A stretch of 64,000 nt of DNA. It comes from an uncultured Porphyromonas sp. (GTDB lineage Bacteria > Bacteroidota > Bacteroidia > Bacteroidales > Porphyromonadaceae). The position numbers were made by a program, and so were the translations under genes. The notes beneath the pieces are model-generated. The model saw only the letters and a program-made list of their open reading frames with translations, had not been told where the DNA came from and ran no database searches. Below are positions 13,615 through 22,693 of this stretch, one piece after another. Numbering within the stretch: position 1 is the stretch's first letter; every line of letters begins with the position of its first letter. The stretch lies in assembly GCF_938039215.1 (NCBI RefSeq), contig NZ_CALHVI010000056.1, positions 62,001 through 126,000 of the forward strand, written 5' to 3'.

Positions 13615-16548
13615 TTACTTCGTGGCGGCACGCTCACGGCGACGCTTGGCGATCTGGTAAGCGATCGGCGTAGCGACGAAGAGCGTACAGTACGTACCGA
13701 AGACAACCCCCAAGAGGATCGCAAAGGTGAAGCTGCGCATCGTGGCCCCACCGAAGGCGAAGACGATGATCATCACAAGGAAGGTCGTGAAGGACGTATT
13801 CAGCGTACGCGAGAGCGTAGAGTTCAGAGCGCCGTTGATCACCTGGAAACGGTCGGCCTGAGGATGCTTGCCAATCTCTTCGCGGATACGGTCGAAGACG
13901 ATCACCACGTCATTGATGGCGTAACCGATGATCGCCAGAAGCGCTGCGATGAAGTTCTGGTCTACTTCCATCGTGAAGGGCATGACCTTCCAGAGGAGGA
14001 CATAGATCGCAATGATCATCAGCGTCGTCACCGTCACCGAAGCAAAGGCACCGATGGAGAAGGCGACGTTGCGGAAGCGGATCAAGATGTAGATCGCCAT
14101 GAAGAGCAGCGAGAGACCGACGGCGATCAGAGCCTGCGTCTTGATGTCGTTGGACATGCTGGCGCTTACCTTCTGCGAGCTGACGATATAGCTGTCGAAG
14201 TCCGCCTTAGAAGGCTGCGTCTTGTAGAAGCTATTCAGACCCTGGTAGAGCTTATCCTTGAGCTGCTCTTCGACGCTTTCGCTGGAGTCGTCGATGAGGT
14301 AGTTCGTGGAGACGCGGATCTGATCCCCTTCCGTACCGATGGCGGTAAGGACGAGTTTATTGTCGAGGACAGGAGCGAGCTTCTCACGGATCTTCTGGTT
14401 GTCTACCTGCTGGTCGAACTTGATGATGTAGTTGCGACCGCCCGAGAACTCAATACCATTATTAAGGCCTACCGTGAAGAAGCCTACGAGGCCAGCTACG
14501 ACGAGGGCAACGGGCAGAAGGTAACCCTTCACGCTTGCTCCGAGGAAGTTGTACGTAGGATTGACGAGGAGGTTCTTCGTCATAGCCGTCGTGTAGGTCA
14601 CCTTGTCGAGCTTGTGGCGCTTGTCCAGAGCTTCGAAGACCATACGAGTGAGGAAGACAGCCGTGATGAACGAGGCAATAAGACCAATGATCAGCGTCGT
14701 AGCGAACCCACGGATAGGCCCTGCACCGAAGTAGAAGAGCACGATACCGGTGATGATCGTCGTCAGGTTCGAGTCGAAGATAGCGCTGAAGGCATTGCCA
14801 TACCCGTCAGCGATAGCACGGGTCATGCCCTTGCCTTGGCGAAGCTCTTCCTTGATACGTTCGTTGATCAGGACGTTAGCGTCGACAGCCATACCCAGCG
14901 TCAGGACAAGCCCCGCAATACCCGACAGGGTAAGTACGGCATTGAACGAAGCTAGAATACCGAGCGTGAAGAAGCTATTGACGATGAGGGCGAGGTTAGC
15001 GATCATCCCTGGGATGAAGCCGTATGCCAGGCACATGTAGATCATCAGGAGGACCAAGGCGATGGCGAAGGAGATGATCCCAGCCTGAATAGATGCCTTC
15101 CCGAGGGTAGGCCCGACGACGTTCTCCTGTTCGATGACGACGCTCGTCTCCATCTTACCGGAGTTGAGGACGTTGGCAAGGTCGTTCGCTTCTTCGATGG
15201 TGAAGTTCCCCGTGATGGACGAATTACCGCCCGTGATCTCGTTGTTTACATTAGGAGCGGAGTAGACGACACCGTCGAGGACGATGGCGATAGAGCGGCC
15301 GATGCTCTCCTTGGTAAGACGTGCCCAGATCTGAGCGCCTTCCTGATTCATCGACATGGAGACCTGAGGCTCTGCGCTACCGATACGATTGTGATCGACA
15401 TCGGCCTTAGCGGAGGTGACTACATCACCCGAGAGGTCAGGCTTCATGGAGCGGTTAGTACGGATAGCATAGAGCTCGTAGATGCTCGTGAGCTTACGTG
15501 TCTGAGGATCCTGGATGGGCTTAGCACCCCAGAGGAGGGTAAGGTCCTCGGGCAGGAGGTGGTACTCGACAGCTAGAGCAAGGAGGGAGTCGATCTTGTT
15601 GCGGTCACGGTCCTGAGCTAGCCCTACGGTAGCACCACCACGGCCTCCGAGCTGGAGGTACTTAGCGAGGGTGTCGATAGTAGCCAGCTGGTTCTGTGCA
15701 GGAGCTGCGACAGCGGGAGCGACGACGGAGTCCTTAGCAGCGCTATCCGTCTGAGCGGCTACTGAGTCGGTAGCGACAGGGATAGGACGAGCTTCGGGGG
15801 CACCGAGAGCGAGGATACGATCGCTCAGGCTCATCAGGTCGCCTGCTACTTCGTCGAAGGTATAGGTACGCCAGAACTGGAGGTTGGCGCTACGCTGCAA
15901 AAGCTCACGCACACGCTCGGGATCCTTCACACCAGGGAGCTCGACGAGGATACGTCCTTGCCCCTCGAGGCGCTGGAGGTTAGGAGCTACGACCCCGAAG
16001 CGGTCGATACGTGTACTCAGGACATTGAACGAAGCTTCGACGGCGCTGTTGTACTTCTCCTTGAGGAGTTCGATCACCTTTGCTTCCGAGGTGGAAGGAT
16101 TGATCTGGTCGCGCAGGTCGCCCGAACCGAAGACCAGAGCAAGGTTAATGCCTGGCGAGAGCTTCTTGTACTCGGCGACAAACTGGTCAATGTAGTTTCC
16201 CTGAGAGGAACTCTTCGAAGCAGCCTGAATGGCCTTCTGGAAGTTAGGGTCTTGGGTATCACCAGCAAGTCCCTTGACGAGGTCACCGGCGTTGAGCTTG
16301 AGGATGACGTTCATCCCCCCCTTGAGGTCTAGACCAAGGCCGATCTGCTGCTTACGAGCCTCCTTGAGGGTGTATCCGAGGAACACCTTCTCGTTGGCCA
16401 TGGAGTCGAGATAAGCCTTACCTGCAGCCTCGCCCATCTTCTCCGCCTTACTATCGTAGTGATTCGTAATGAGGGAGAAAGAGAGGTAAAACGCACAGAT
16501 CAAAGCCAAACTCGCTGTGACGAAGGTCACAAATCCTTTGTTTTGCAT
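13615..16548 (-). CDS. secDF: fused protein-export membrane protein SecDF
   Basis: A 977-residue SecD-SecF fusion, the Bacteroidota arrangement. One signal-anchor segment at residues 5-26 precedes a large periplasmic region (about 30-480) containing LGLDLKGGMNVIL; then five SecD membrane segments with AGLVLTLGMAVDANVLI (D1 region), and from about residue 660 the SecF half with its own first membrane segment, NNGIEFSGGRNYIIKF, and the second set with AIIGYAINDVVIVFDRIRE. It is a proton-driven RND-type accessory to SecYEG. Residues about 255-290 are an Ala/Pro/Ser-rich spacer. It is monocistronic. Confidence 0.97.
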   Translation of the reverse strand: MQNKGFVTFVTASLALICAFYLSFSLITNHYDSKAEKMGEAAGKAYLDSMANEKVFLGYTLKEARKQQIGLGLDLKGGMNVILKLNAGDLVKGLAGDTQDPNFQKAIQAASKSSSQGNYIDQFVAEYKKLSPGINLALVFGSGDLRDQINPSTSEAKVIELLKEKYNSAVEASFNVLSTRIDRFGVVAPNLQRLEGQGRILVELPGVKDPERVRELLQRSANLQFWRTYTFDEVAGDLMSLSDRILALGAPEARPIPVATDSVAAQTDSAAKDSVVAPAVAAPAQNQLATIDTLAKYLQLGGRGGATVGLAQDRDRNKIDSLLALAVEYHLLPEDLTLLWGAKPIQDPQTRKLTSIYELYAIRTNRSMKPDLSGDVVTSAKADVDHNRIGSAEPQVSMSMNQEGAQIWARLTKESIGRSIAIVLDGVVYSAPNVNNEITGGNSSITGNFTIEEANDLANVLNSGKMETSVVIEQENVVGPTLGKASIQAGIISFAIALVLLMIYMCLAYGFIPGMIANLALIVNSFFTLGILASFNAVLTLSGIAGLVLTLGMAVDANVLINERIKEELRQGKGMTRAIADGYGNAFSAIFDSNLTTIITGIVLFYFGAGPIRGFATTLIIGLIASFITAVFLTRMVFEALDKRHKLDKVTYTTAMTKNLLVNPTYNFLGASVKGYLLPVALVVAGLVGFFTVGLNNGIEFSGGRNYIIKFDQQVDNQKIREKLAPVLDNKLVLTAIGTEGDQIRVSTNYLIDDSSESVEEQLKDKLYQGLNSFYKTQPSKADFDSYIVSSQKVSASMSNDIKTQALIAVGLSLLFMAIYILIRFRNVAFSIGAFASVTVTTLMIIAIYVLLWKVMPFTMEVDQNFIAALLAIIGYAINDVVIVFDRIREEIGKHPQADRFQVINGALNSTLSRTLNTSFTTFLVMIIVFAFGGATMRSFTFAILLGVVFGTYCTLFVATPIAYQIAKRRRERAATK

Positions 16549-16609
16549 CGTGTTGTATTACTTAATTGATTGTATCTTATTTCCTTCGTTGTAGGGTACA
16601 ATGTGCCCA

Positions 16610-16617
16610 CAAAAATA
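16610..16617 (-). promoter_or_regulatory. probable -7 element TATTTTTG of secDF
   Basis: TAnnTTTG match on the minus strand, 62 bp before the secDF start codon; the intervening leader is A/T-rich. Confidence 0.45.
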
Positions 16618-16663
16618 GCCGATTTTTCCTTAATATCCTTATCTACTCGGGCTTGCCCGCTAT

Positions 16664-16707
16664 TTACTTACTATTAAGGTAGTTCTTACTTACTATTAAG
16701 GTAGTTC
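16664..16707. repeat. exact 22-bp tandem duplication
   Basis: Two identical copies of a 22-bp word (TTACTTACTATTAAGGTAGT plus TC) directly follow each other. Each copy holds a weak dyad centred near position 11, and a GGGC-TT-GCCC dyad sits about 22 bp to the left (16649-16658). It lies upstream of the secDF promoter. Confidence 0.8.
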
Positions 16708-16828
16708 CCTCGACCCTCTAAGGCAAATCAGTTTCGAGCCCCAAGCCTCCCTTTTTCCTCGACACAGAAGGGCGATTGTGCAGGCATTAAGGTTTCCCCT
16801 CAAGCCTCTCGCTCAAAAGCCAACTAGT

Positions 16829-16889
16829 GGCACTACTGTAAACTTCTTGGAGGCACTACTGCAAAGTCGAGAGAGGTACCAGTAGCGCC
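16829..16889. repeat. three related 15-bp words at 23-bp steps
   Basis: GGCACTACTG occurs at 16829 and 16852, and an inverted relative (GGTACCAGTAGCGCC, whose complement contains GGCGCTACTG) starts at 16875, each 23 bp after the last. This may be a decayed phased array. The rest of the 500-bp gap between secDF and the hydrolase gene shows no coding content. Confidence 0.5.
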
Positions 16890-17013
16890 TCTGGAGCCTC
16901 GACACTGAAAACCCTAAAGACAGCATACCAAAGCAACGAGAGCTTCTCCCCCAAGCCCGAATCCAAGAGCTAAATAAGCCCGCAAGTGCCCAAGCGGTGT
17001 GCCTTGATTTGGT

Positions 17014-17021
17014 TATCTTTG
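17014..17021 (+). promoter_or_regulatory. -7 element TATCTTTG of the hydrolase-ruvB-flippase unit
   Basis: Perfect TAnnTTTG match, 28 bp upstream of the ATG at 17049. Confidence 0.6.
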
Positions 17022-17048
17022 TATTTCACGATATAGAAGCAAACGACT

Positions 17049-18086
17049 ATGAAGATCCAGCTCCGATATATCCTCCTCATCCTGCTCCTCGGCTGTGCCC
17101 TCGAGGGAGCACCTCTCGCCGCTCAATGGCGAGCCGATATCCTCTCAGGCTACAGCCAGCTGACCCTCCCGATGCAAGCAGACTATTCGGGGGAAGTGGT
17201 AGCTACGCTCGTTCGCCGAGACCGCACTACGCGCTCTGAGCGGGCTCTGCTCTACGTGCATGGCTACAATGATTACTTCTTCCAAGCAGCCCTCGGTGAT
17301 AGCATCGTAGCCCATGGCATGGACTTCTATGCGCTGGACCTCCGCAAATACGGGCGCTCCATCCTGCCCCATCAAGACCCCTTCGAAGTCAAGGACCTCA
17401 AGGAGTACTATGAAGAGCTTGCGGCAGCAGTGAAGCAAATGCGCTCGGAGGGTGCTAAGGAGATCTATTTCATGGCCCACTCTACGGGAGGGCTGATCAC
17501 GTCGCTCTATCTCGAGGACACCAAGAATAGCGACAGCATACGAGCCTTGATCCTCAATAGTCCTTTCTTCGACTTCAACCTCACCAAAGCTCAGGAGAAG
17601 ATCCTCCTTCCCCTAGTGACAAGTGTCGCCGGGCTCTTCCCCCGCACCATCATCCTTCCCCCGCTCAAGAAGCCTCATGTCTACGACCAATCTCTACTGA
17701 AGCAATACCACGGCCTCTGGGAATATGATATGTCTTGGAAGAAAGCCTTAGGACACCCCGTCCGTCTTGGTTGGCTTCGTGCCATCCGTCGGGGACACAA
17801 GCGGGTGCAGAAGGGGCTACACCTTCAGATGCCAGTCTTACTTATGAGTTCGGATAAGAGCCTTCACTCGCATGGCGTCTGGAGTGAGCAGTGCGCCCAG
17901 GCCGACTTAGTACTAGATGTAGAGGACATCCAGCGCTACGGCCACAGACTAGGTAAGCGGGTCGAAGCCCATCGGATACCGCACGGCCTGCACGACCTCT
18001 TCCTCTCTAGCGACACGACGGCCTACCGTGAGGCTTACCGCACGCTCTTCTCGTTCATCAATTCCCTTTCGCCTTCACATCCCTAA
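17049..18086 (+). CDS. exported alpha/beta hydrolase (serine aminopeptidase S33 / monoglyceride-lipase-like)
   Basis: A 345-residue protein with a cleavable signal peptide ending around LAAQ (residue 26); a cysteine in LLLGCAL could alternatively be a lipid-attachment site, but the Leu at -2 is atypical. The hydrolase fold shows LLYVHGYNDYF (oxyanion loop), the nucleophile elbow MAHSTGG (Ser at about 144) and a late His in RIPHGLHDLF. These are features of lysophospholipase or serine aminopeptidase S33 enzymes; substrate unknown. The ruvB start lies 3 bp downstream, so the genes are co-transcribed. Confidence 0.83.
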   Translation: MKIQLRYILLILLLGCALEGAPLAAQWRADILSGYSQLTLPMQADYSGEVVATLVRRDRTTRSERALLYVHGYNDYFFQAALGDSIVAHGMDFYALDLRKYGRSILPHQDPFEVKDLKEYYEELAAAVKQMRSEGAKEIYFMAHSTGGLITSLYLEDTKNSDSIRALILNSPFFDFNLTKAQEKILLPLVTSVAGLFPRTIILPPLKKPHVYDQSLLKQYHGLWEYDMSWKKALGHPVRLGWLRAIRRGHKRVQKGLHLQMPVLLMSSDKSLHSHGVWSEQCAQADLVLDVEDIQRYGHRLGKRVEAHRIPHGLHDLFLSSDTTAYREAYRTLFSFINSLSPSHP

Positions 18087-18089
18087 GCT

Positions 18090-19139
18090 ATGCCGAGTCT
18101 CGACTCCTTCGATATCCGTGATCAATCCAACTTCTCCCCCGAGGAGCAAGACATTGACCGTGCACTTCGCCCCCTCTCCTTCGAGAGCTTCCGAGGTCAA
18201 GACAAAGCGGTAGAGAATCTCAAGGTCTTTGTGCAGGCGGCGAAGATGCGCTCCGATGCCCTCGACCACGTCCTACTCTATGGTCCTCCAGGGCTGGGGA
18301 AGACGACGCTCTCTCATATCATCGCCTCCGAACTCGGAGTAGGTATCAAGGTCACCTCGGGGCCCGTACTAGACAAGCCTGGAGACCTCGCAGGTCTACT
18401 CACCTCCCTCGAGCCCAATGATGTCCTCTTCATCGATGAGATCCATCGTCTGAGCCCGATCGTAGAGGAATACCTCTACTCGGCTATGGAGGACTATCGC
18501 ATCGACATCATGCTGGACAAGGGGCCTAGTGCTCGCTCCATACAGATCGACCTCAATCCCTTCACCCTCGTGGGAGCGACGACACGCAGTGGACTGCTCA
18601 CTGCTCCCTTGAGAGCTCGCTTCGGGATCAATCTACACCTTGAGTACTACGACATCGAGACCCTCGCTGGGATCGTCCACCGCTCGGCAGACATCCTCAA
18701 TACCCCCTGCGAGACTAGTGCCGCCGTCGAAGTAGCCTCACGCAGCCGAGGTACGCCACGTATCGCCAATGCCCTCTTGAGACGGGTACGAGACTTCGCT
18801 CAGGTCAAGGGCAATGGGAGTATCGACAAGGCGATCGCTTGCTATGCCCTAGAGGCGCTGAACATCGACCGCTACGGGCTCGACTACATCGACAATAAGC
18901 TCCTAGGAGTGATCATAGACAAGTTCGCAGGAGGCCCTGTAGGCTTGACGACCATCGCCACCGCCCTTGGGGAAGACCCTGGGACCGTGGAGGAAGTCTA
19001 TGAGCCTTACCTCATCAAGGAGGGTTTCATCAAGCGTACCCCTCGAGGACGAGAGGCGACGGATCTAGCATACAGTCACCTCGGCCGATCACCTCGTGCT
19101 CGCCTCGCTGCGGGCTTCTTCGATGAAGAGAATTACTAA
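18090..19139 (+). CDS. ruvB: Holliday junction branch-migration helicase RuvB
   Basis: A 349-residue RuvB of usual length. Walker A is GPPGLGKTTLSH, Walker B/DEAH-like block LFIDEIHRLSP, sensor 1 GATTRSGLLTAPLRARFG, and the C-terminal winged helix ends with GFIKRTPRGREAT. It forms the hexameric motor of RuvABC during homologous recombination. No ruvA or ruvC is adjacent. It sits 3 bp after the hydrolase gene and 23 bp before the flippase gene. Confidence 0.98.
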   Translation: MPSLDSFDIRDQSNFSPEEQDIDRALRPLSFESFRGQDKAVENLKVFVQAAKMRSDALDHVLLYGPPGLGKTTLSHIIASELGVGIKVTSGPVLDKPGDLAGLLTSLEPNDVLFIDEIHRLSPIVEEYLYSAMEDYRIDIMLDKGPSARSIQIDLNPFTLVGATTRSGLLTAPLRARFGINLHLEYYDIETLAGIVHRSADILNTPCETSAAVEVASRSRGTPRIANALLRRVRDFAQVKGNGSIDKAIACYALEALNIDRYGLDYIDNKLLGVIIDKFAGGPVGLTTIATALGEDPGTVEEVYEPYLIKEGFIKRTPRGREATDLAYSHLGRSPRARLAAGFFDEENY

Positions 19140-19162
19140 TCCGATCCCCACTAGGACTGCGT

Positions 19163-20668
19163 ATGAGTAGCACCCTTACCTCCCTCGTCAAGGACACAGC
19201 CGTCTACGGACTGAGTAGCATGTTCGGTCGATTCCTCAACTGGCTCTTGACCTTCGTATATGTACGTATCCTCATCCCCGAGGAGTTCGGGCAGATGACC
19301 AACCTCTATGCTTGGACTGCGATCCTGATGATCCTCTTGACCTATGGAATGGAGACGGCCTTCTTCCGCTTCGCCAACAAGCATGACCGCCCCGAGGATG
19401 TCTATTCGACGACTCTCTGGTCACTAGGGATGAGCTCCCTTGTCTTTGTGCTATTGGGTTGGCTTTTCCTTGAGCCTTTGGCCTCGGGACTACAGGTCAC
19501 CCAGCATCAAGACCTACTCATCTACCTCCTGCTGATCGTCGCAAGTGATGCCTTCATGGCGATACCGCTGGGCTATCTGCGCTACGAGCAGCGTCCTTGG
19601 CGCTTCATGGCTGTGCGCATGAGCTTTGTCTTGACAACGATAGCTCTGACCCTCTTTGCCTTCTATGTCCTTCCCTATCTAGGAGAGCGAATACCTCTAC
19701 TTGCGGAGCTCCACCCCAGAGAGCATGCCCTGCAGTATATCTTCGGGATCAATCTGGTGAGCAATGCCCTGCAGATGATCCTCCTTCTGCCCACACTTCG
19801 CAAGGCGACAGGACGCTTCGATGGGAAGCTGCTACGGGCTATGCTCGTCTATGCGCTACCGATGCTTCTGCTCGGGCTGGCGGGGAACTTCAACAACCAA
19901 GCAGATAAGATCCTCTTCCCGCTCCTTTTCGATGATCCTCACTATGCCCACGCACAGCTCGGGATCTACGGCGCTTGCTACAAGCTGGCCGTGGTGATGG
20001 TGCTCTTCACCCAAGCCTTCCGCTATGCCTATGACCCCTTCATCTTCGCCGAGAAGAAGAAGGGCGAAGAAGCTGCTCGCCGTGCCTACTCGTCGGCCAT
20101 GACCTACTATGTGCTCTTCACCCTCTTCATCTTCCTAGGGGTGATGAGCTATCTCGATGTGCTCAAGCTCCTCATTGCCCCTGCCTACTACCCTGGGCTC
20201 TCGGTAGTGCCATGGATCATGGCAGGGCAACTAATGTTCGGAGTTTACTTCAATCTCTCGCTCTGGTACAAGGTAACCGACCGCACGCATTGGGGAGCGA
20301 TCCTCTCCATCATCGGCTGTGTCTTCACCGTGGCTTTGATCGTAGGGCTTGCTCCTCGCTATGGGTTCATGGCTTGTGCTTGGGCTTCGGTCGTCGCCAA
20401 CGGAGGGGTGATGCTCATCTCCTACTTCCTCGGGCAGCGCTACTATCCCGTGAGCTATGATCTCAAGCGACTAGGGCTGTATAGCCTCCTCACAGCAGGT
20501 ATCTATGCCGTCCAGCTAGCAACAAGGGAAGTCCTTTCTGGACAGAGTGTCCTCCTCGTCCTTCTAGCCAATACCCTCCTGCTCCTCCTCTTCGTAGGCA
20601 TTGTTTATCGCTACGAAGTGCCCGCTGGAGCAGTAGCCTCGCTACGTAAGAAGCTCCTTCGTCGCTAG
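19163..20668 (+). CDS. Wzx-like polysaccharide/lipid-linked oligosaccharide flippase (MATE/MOP superfamily)
   Basis: A 501-residue integral membrane protein with about 12-14 hydrophobic segments. The N-terminal SLVKDTAVYGLSSMFGRFLNW and the FGQMTNLYAW segment are typical of the PST/Wzx family of the MOP superfamily, which flips lipid-linked O-antigen or capsule units across the inner membrane. No glycosyltransferases are nearby, as is usual for this conserved Bacteroidales location next to ruvB. The exact lipid substrate is not deducible. Confidence 0.87.
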   Translation: MSSTLTSLVKDTAVYGLSSMFGRFLNWLLTFVYVRILIPEEFGQMTNLYAWTAILMILLTYGMETAFFRFANKHDRPEDVYSTTLWSLGMSSLVFVLLGWLFLEPLASGLQVTQHQDLLIYLLLIVASDAFMAIPLGYLRYEQRPWRFMAVRMSFVLTTIALTLFAFYVLPYLGERIPLLAELHPREHALQYIFGINLVSNALQMILLLPTLRKATGRFDGKLLRAMLVYALPMLLLGLAGNFNNQADKILFPLLFDDPHYAHAQLGIYGACYKLAVVMVLFTQAFRYAYDPFIFAEKKKGEEAARRAYSSAMTYYVLFTLFIFLGVMSYLDVLKLLIAPAYYPGLSVVPWIMAGQLMFGVYFNLSLWYKVTDRTHWGAILSIIGCVFTVALIVGLAPRYGFMACAWASVVANGGVMLISYFLGQRYYPVSYDLKRLGLYSLLTAGIYAVQLATREVLSGQSVLLVLLANTLLLLLFVGIVYRYEVPAGAVASLRKKLLRR

Positions 20669-20678
20669 AGAGATCCTA

Positions 20679-20775
20679 GGCATAAGACTAGCAACCAACT
20701 CGCACCAACAGAAGAGCTCCATCGGCATAAGGCTAACAACAAGGTCACACTAACCGAAGAGCCCCACCAGCATAA
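20679..20775. repeat. 45-bp imperfect tandem repeat, two and a part copies
   Basis: GGCATAAGACTA (20679) and GGCATAAGGCTA (20724) start two similar 45-bp units, and the word GCATAA recurs at 20770, again 45 bp on. The units share CATAAG, CTARCAAC, ACCRACAGAAGAGC-like blocks. They fill the space between the flippase stop and the convergent terminator. Confidence 0.7.
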
Positions 20776-20779
20776 AAGG

Positions 20780-20819
20780 ATAGCCCCCACACCCTCTAGT
20801 GAGAGGATGTGGGGGCTAT
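20780..20819. terminator. bidirectional terminator between convergent flippase and lptB genes
   Basis: A 12-bp stem, ATAGCCCCCACA with TGTGGGGGCTAT, encloses a second hairpin CCTCT-AGTG-AGAGG. Confidence 0.8.
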
Positions 20820-20851
20820 CTGTATAACGTGGGTTGTACTCGCCTTGGAGC

Positions 20852-21613
20852 TTACTTCCCTCCCGTAGGCGTACCGACATCGAAGGTACGACGACGAAGC
20901 TGGAAGTCCTTCCCTAGATACTTCTCTCGGACGATCTCGTTCTCAGCAAGCTCCTCAGCCGTGCCCTCGAAGAGAACCTTCCCTTCAAAGAGCAAGTAAG
21001 CTCTATCGGTGATGCTGAGCGTCTCATAGACATTGTGGTCCGTGATCAGAATGCCGATATTCTTGTGGCGCAACTGGGCGACGATACTCTGAATATCCTG
21101 CACGGCGATCGGGTCTACCCCTGCGAAGGGTTCGTCCAGCATGATGAACTTCGGGTCGATCGCTAGGCATCGGGCGATCTCGGCACGACGGCGCTCACCT
21201 CCCGAGAGACGGTTCCCCGCATTGCGACGCACCTTCTCCAGGCGGAACTCTGCGATGAGTTCCTCGAGGCGCTCCTCCTGCTCTTGCTTCGTCCTATCCG
21301 TGAGCTCAAGCACCGAGAGGATATTGTCCTCGACGCTGAGTCTTCGGTAGATAGAAGCCTCCTGAGCTAGGTAGCCGATGCCCGCCTTCGCACGCTTGTA
21401 GACAGGGTACTTTGTGATGTCCTCCTCATCGAGGAAGATACGTCCCTCATTGGGGACGACCAGCCCTACTGTCATGTAGAACGTCGTGGTCTTCCCCGCC
21501 CCATTCGGGCCGAGCAGACCGACGATCTCCCCTTGTCCGACTTGGATCGAGACGTGGTTGACGACCGTGCGAGCACGATAGCGCTTGACGAGGTTCTCCG
21601 TACGAAGTATCAT
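20852..21613 (-). CDS. lptB: LPS export ABC transporter ATPase LptB
   Basis: A 253-residue ABC ATPase: Walker A GPNGAGKTT, the LptB-typical AKAGIGYLAQEASIYRRLSVEDNI around the Q-loop, signature LSGGERRRAEIARCL and Walker B FIMLDEPFAGVDPIAV. It drives lipopolysaccharide extraction from the inner membrane with LptFG. About 15 extra residues follow the usual C-terminus (RRRTFDVGTPTGGK). It lies 60 bp downstream of fabI on the same strand. Confidence 0.96.
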   Translation of the reverse strand: MILRTENLVKRYRARTVVNHVSIQVGQGEIVGLLGPNGAGKTTTFYMTVGLVVPNEGRIFLDEEDITKYPVYKRAKAGIGYLAQEASIYRRLSVEDNILSVLELTDRTKQEQEERLEELIAEFRLEKVRRNAGNRLSGGERRRAEIARCLAIDPKFIMLDEPFAGVDPIAVQDIQSIVAQLRHKNIGILITDHNVYETLSITDRAYLLFEGKVLFEGTAEELAENEIVREKYLGKDFQLRRRTFDVGTPTGGK

Positions 21614-21673
21614 GAAGCTTGCTTAGTGAGGATGAGAGCGAGTACGGGTAGAGAGGATCGGACTCGTAGGGGA

Positions 21674-22507
21674 TTACTTCTCCTGGCGAGCAGCACGACC
21701 CGCTGCGAAGGCTTCTACAGCTGCAGCGCTCATACCCATGGAGCTGAAGCCCCCGTCGTTGAAGAGGTTCTGCATCGTGATCTTACGGGTAAGATCGCTG
21801 AAGAGGGTGATGCAGTAGTCTGCGCAGTCGTTAGCGTCAGCGTTGCCCAGAGGAGCGAGGTCTTCGGCGAAGTCAAGGAGGTCGGTCATACCCTTGACAC
21901 CGCTACCGGCCGTGGTGACCGTAGGAGACTGAGAGACGGTGTTGATACGGACACCCTTGTCACGGCCGTAGATATAGCCGAAGCTACGAGCGATCGATTC
22001 GAGTAGGCTCTTAGCATCTGCCATATCGCTGTAGCCTACGAAGGTACGCTGAGCAGCGATGTAAGTCAGAGCTACGACAGAGCCACCCTCTGCGATAGCG
22101 TCAAGCTTCTTAGCTACCTGGAGCATCTTGTGGAAGGAAACTGCAGACACGTCGAACGTCGTCTGGAGCATCTTGTAGTCAAGGTCATCGTAGCTACGGC
22201 CCTTGCGCACGTTGGGGCTCATCCCGATGGAGTGGAGGACGAAGTCCACCTTACCGAAGGTCTTAATGGCTTCCTGGAAGAGTACTTCGAGTTCTTCTTC
22301 CTTGGTAGCGTCAGCGAGGACGACCTTAGCACCTAGCTTTTCGCCGAGCTCATTGAGCTGACCCATACGGGCAGCCATGGCGGTGTTGGTCAGGATGATC
22401 TCTGCGCCTTCTTCGACGGCACGCTCAGCGACACGCCAAGCGATAGACTGTTCGTTGAGGGCACCGAAGATGATCCCCTTCTTACCTGCTAAGAGATTAT
22501 AGCTCAT
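21674..22507 (-). CDS. fabI: enoyl-[acyl-carrier-protein] reductase (NADH)
   Basis: A 277-residue FabI catalysing the last step of each fatty-acid elongation cycle. It starts with KKGIIFGALNEQSIAWRVAE (FabI-type nucleotide-binding loop) and has the active-site Tyr-x6-Lys YSDMADAK plus the SIGMSP segment. Length is typical. It has a good promoter at 22551-22558 and is probably followed by lptB in one transcript, linking fatty-acid supply and LPS export. Confidence 0.97.
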   Translation of the reverse strand: MSYNLLAGKKGIIFGALNEQSIAWRVAERAVEEGAEIILTNTAMAARMGQLNELGEKLGAKVVLADATKEEELEVLFQEAIKTFGKVDFVLHSIGMSPNVRKGRSYDDLDYKMLQTTFDVSAVSFHKMLQVAKKLDAIAEGGSVVALTYIAAQRTFVGYSDMADAKSLLESIARSFGYIYGRDKGVRINTVSQSPTVTTAGSGVKGMTDLLDFAEDLAPLGNADANDCADYCITLFSDLTRKITMQNLFNDGGFSSMGMSAAAVEAFAAGRAARQEK

Positions 22508-22550
22508 AGTCGTGATACTTCTTTGTTAAATAAATGAATGATAGGTAGCA

Positions 22551-22558
22551 CAAAGATA
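22551..22558 (-). promoter_or_regulatory. -7 element TATCTTTG of fabI
   Basis: Perfect TAnnTTTG match on the minus strand; a TTG lies about 16 bases further upstream. The start codon follows 44 bp later. Confidence 0.65.
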
Positions 22559-22693
22559 CGCTTTTTGTGCAAAGCAAGTGCTAGAGGGCTGAGTTCACCC
22601 CTATCTGATGGTCTTTCTCGAGGGCAAGCGCAGCGCTACGGATCGAGACTGATGAGGGGGAAGAAATGAAGCTCCTTGGGAAGCTCCTTTTGC

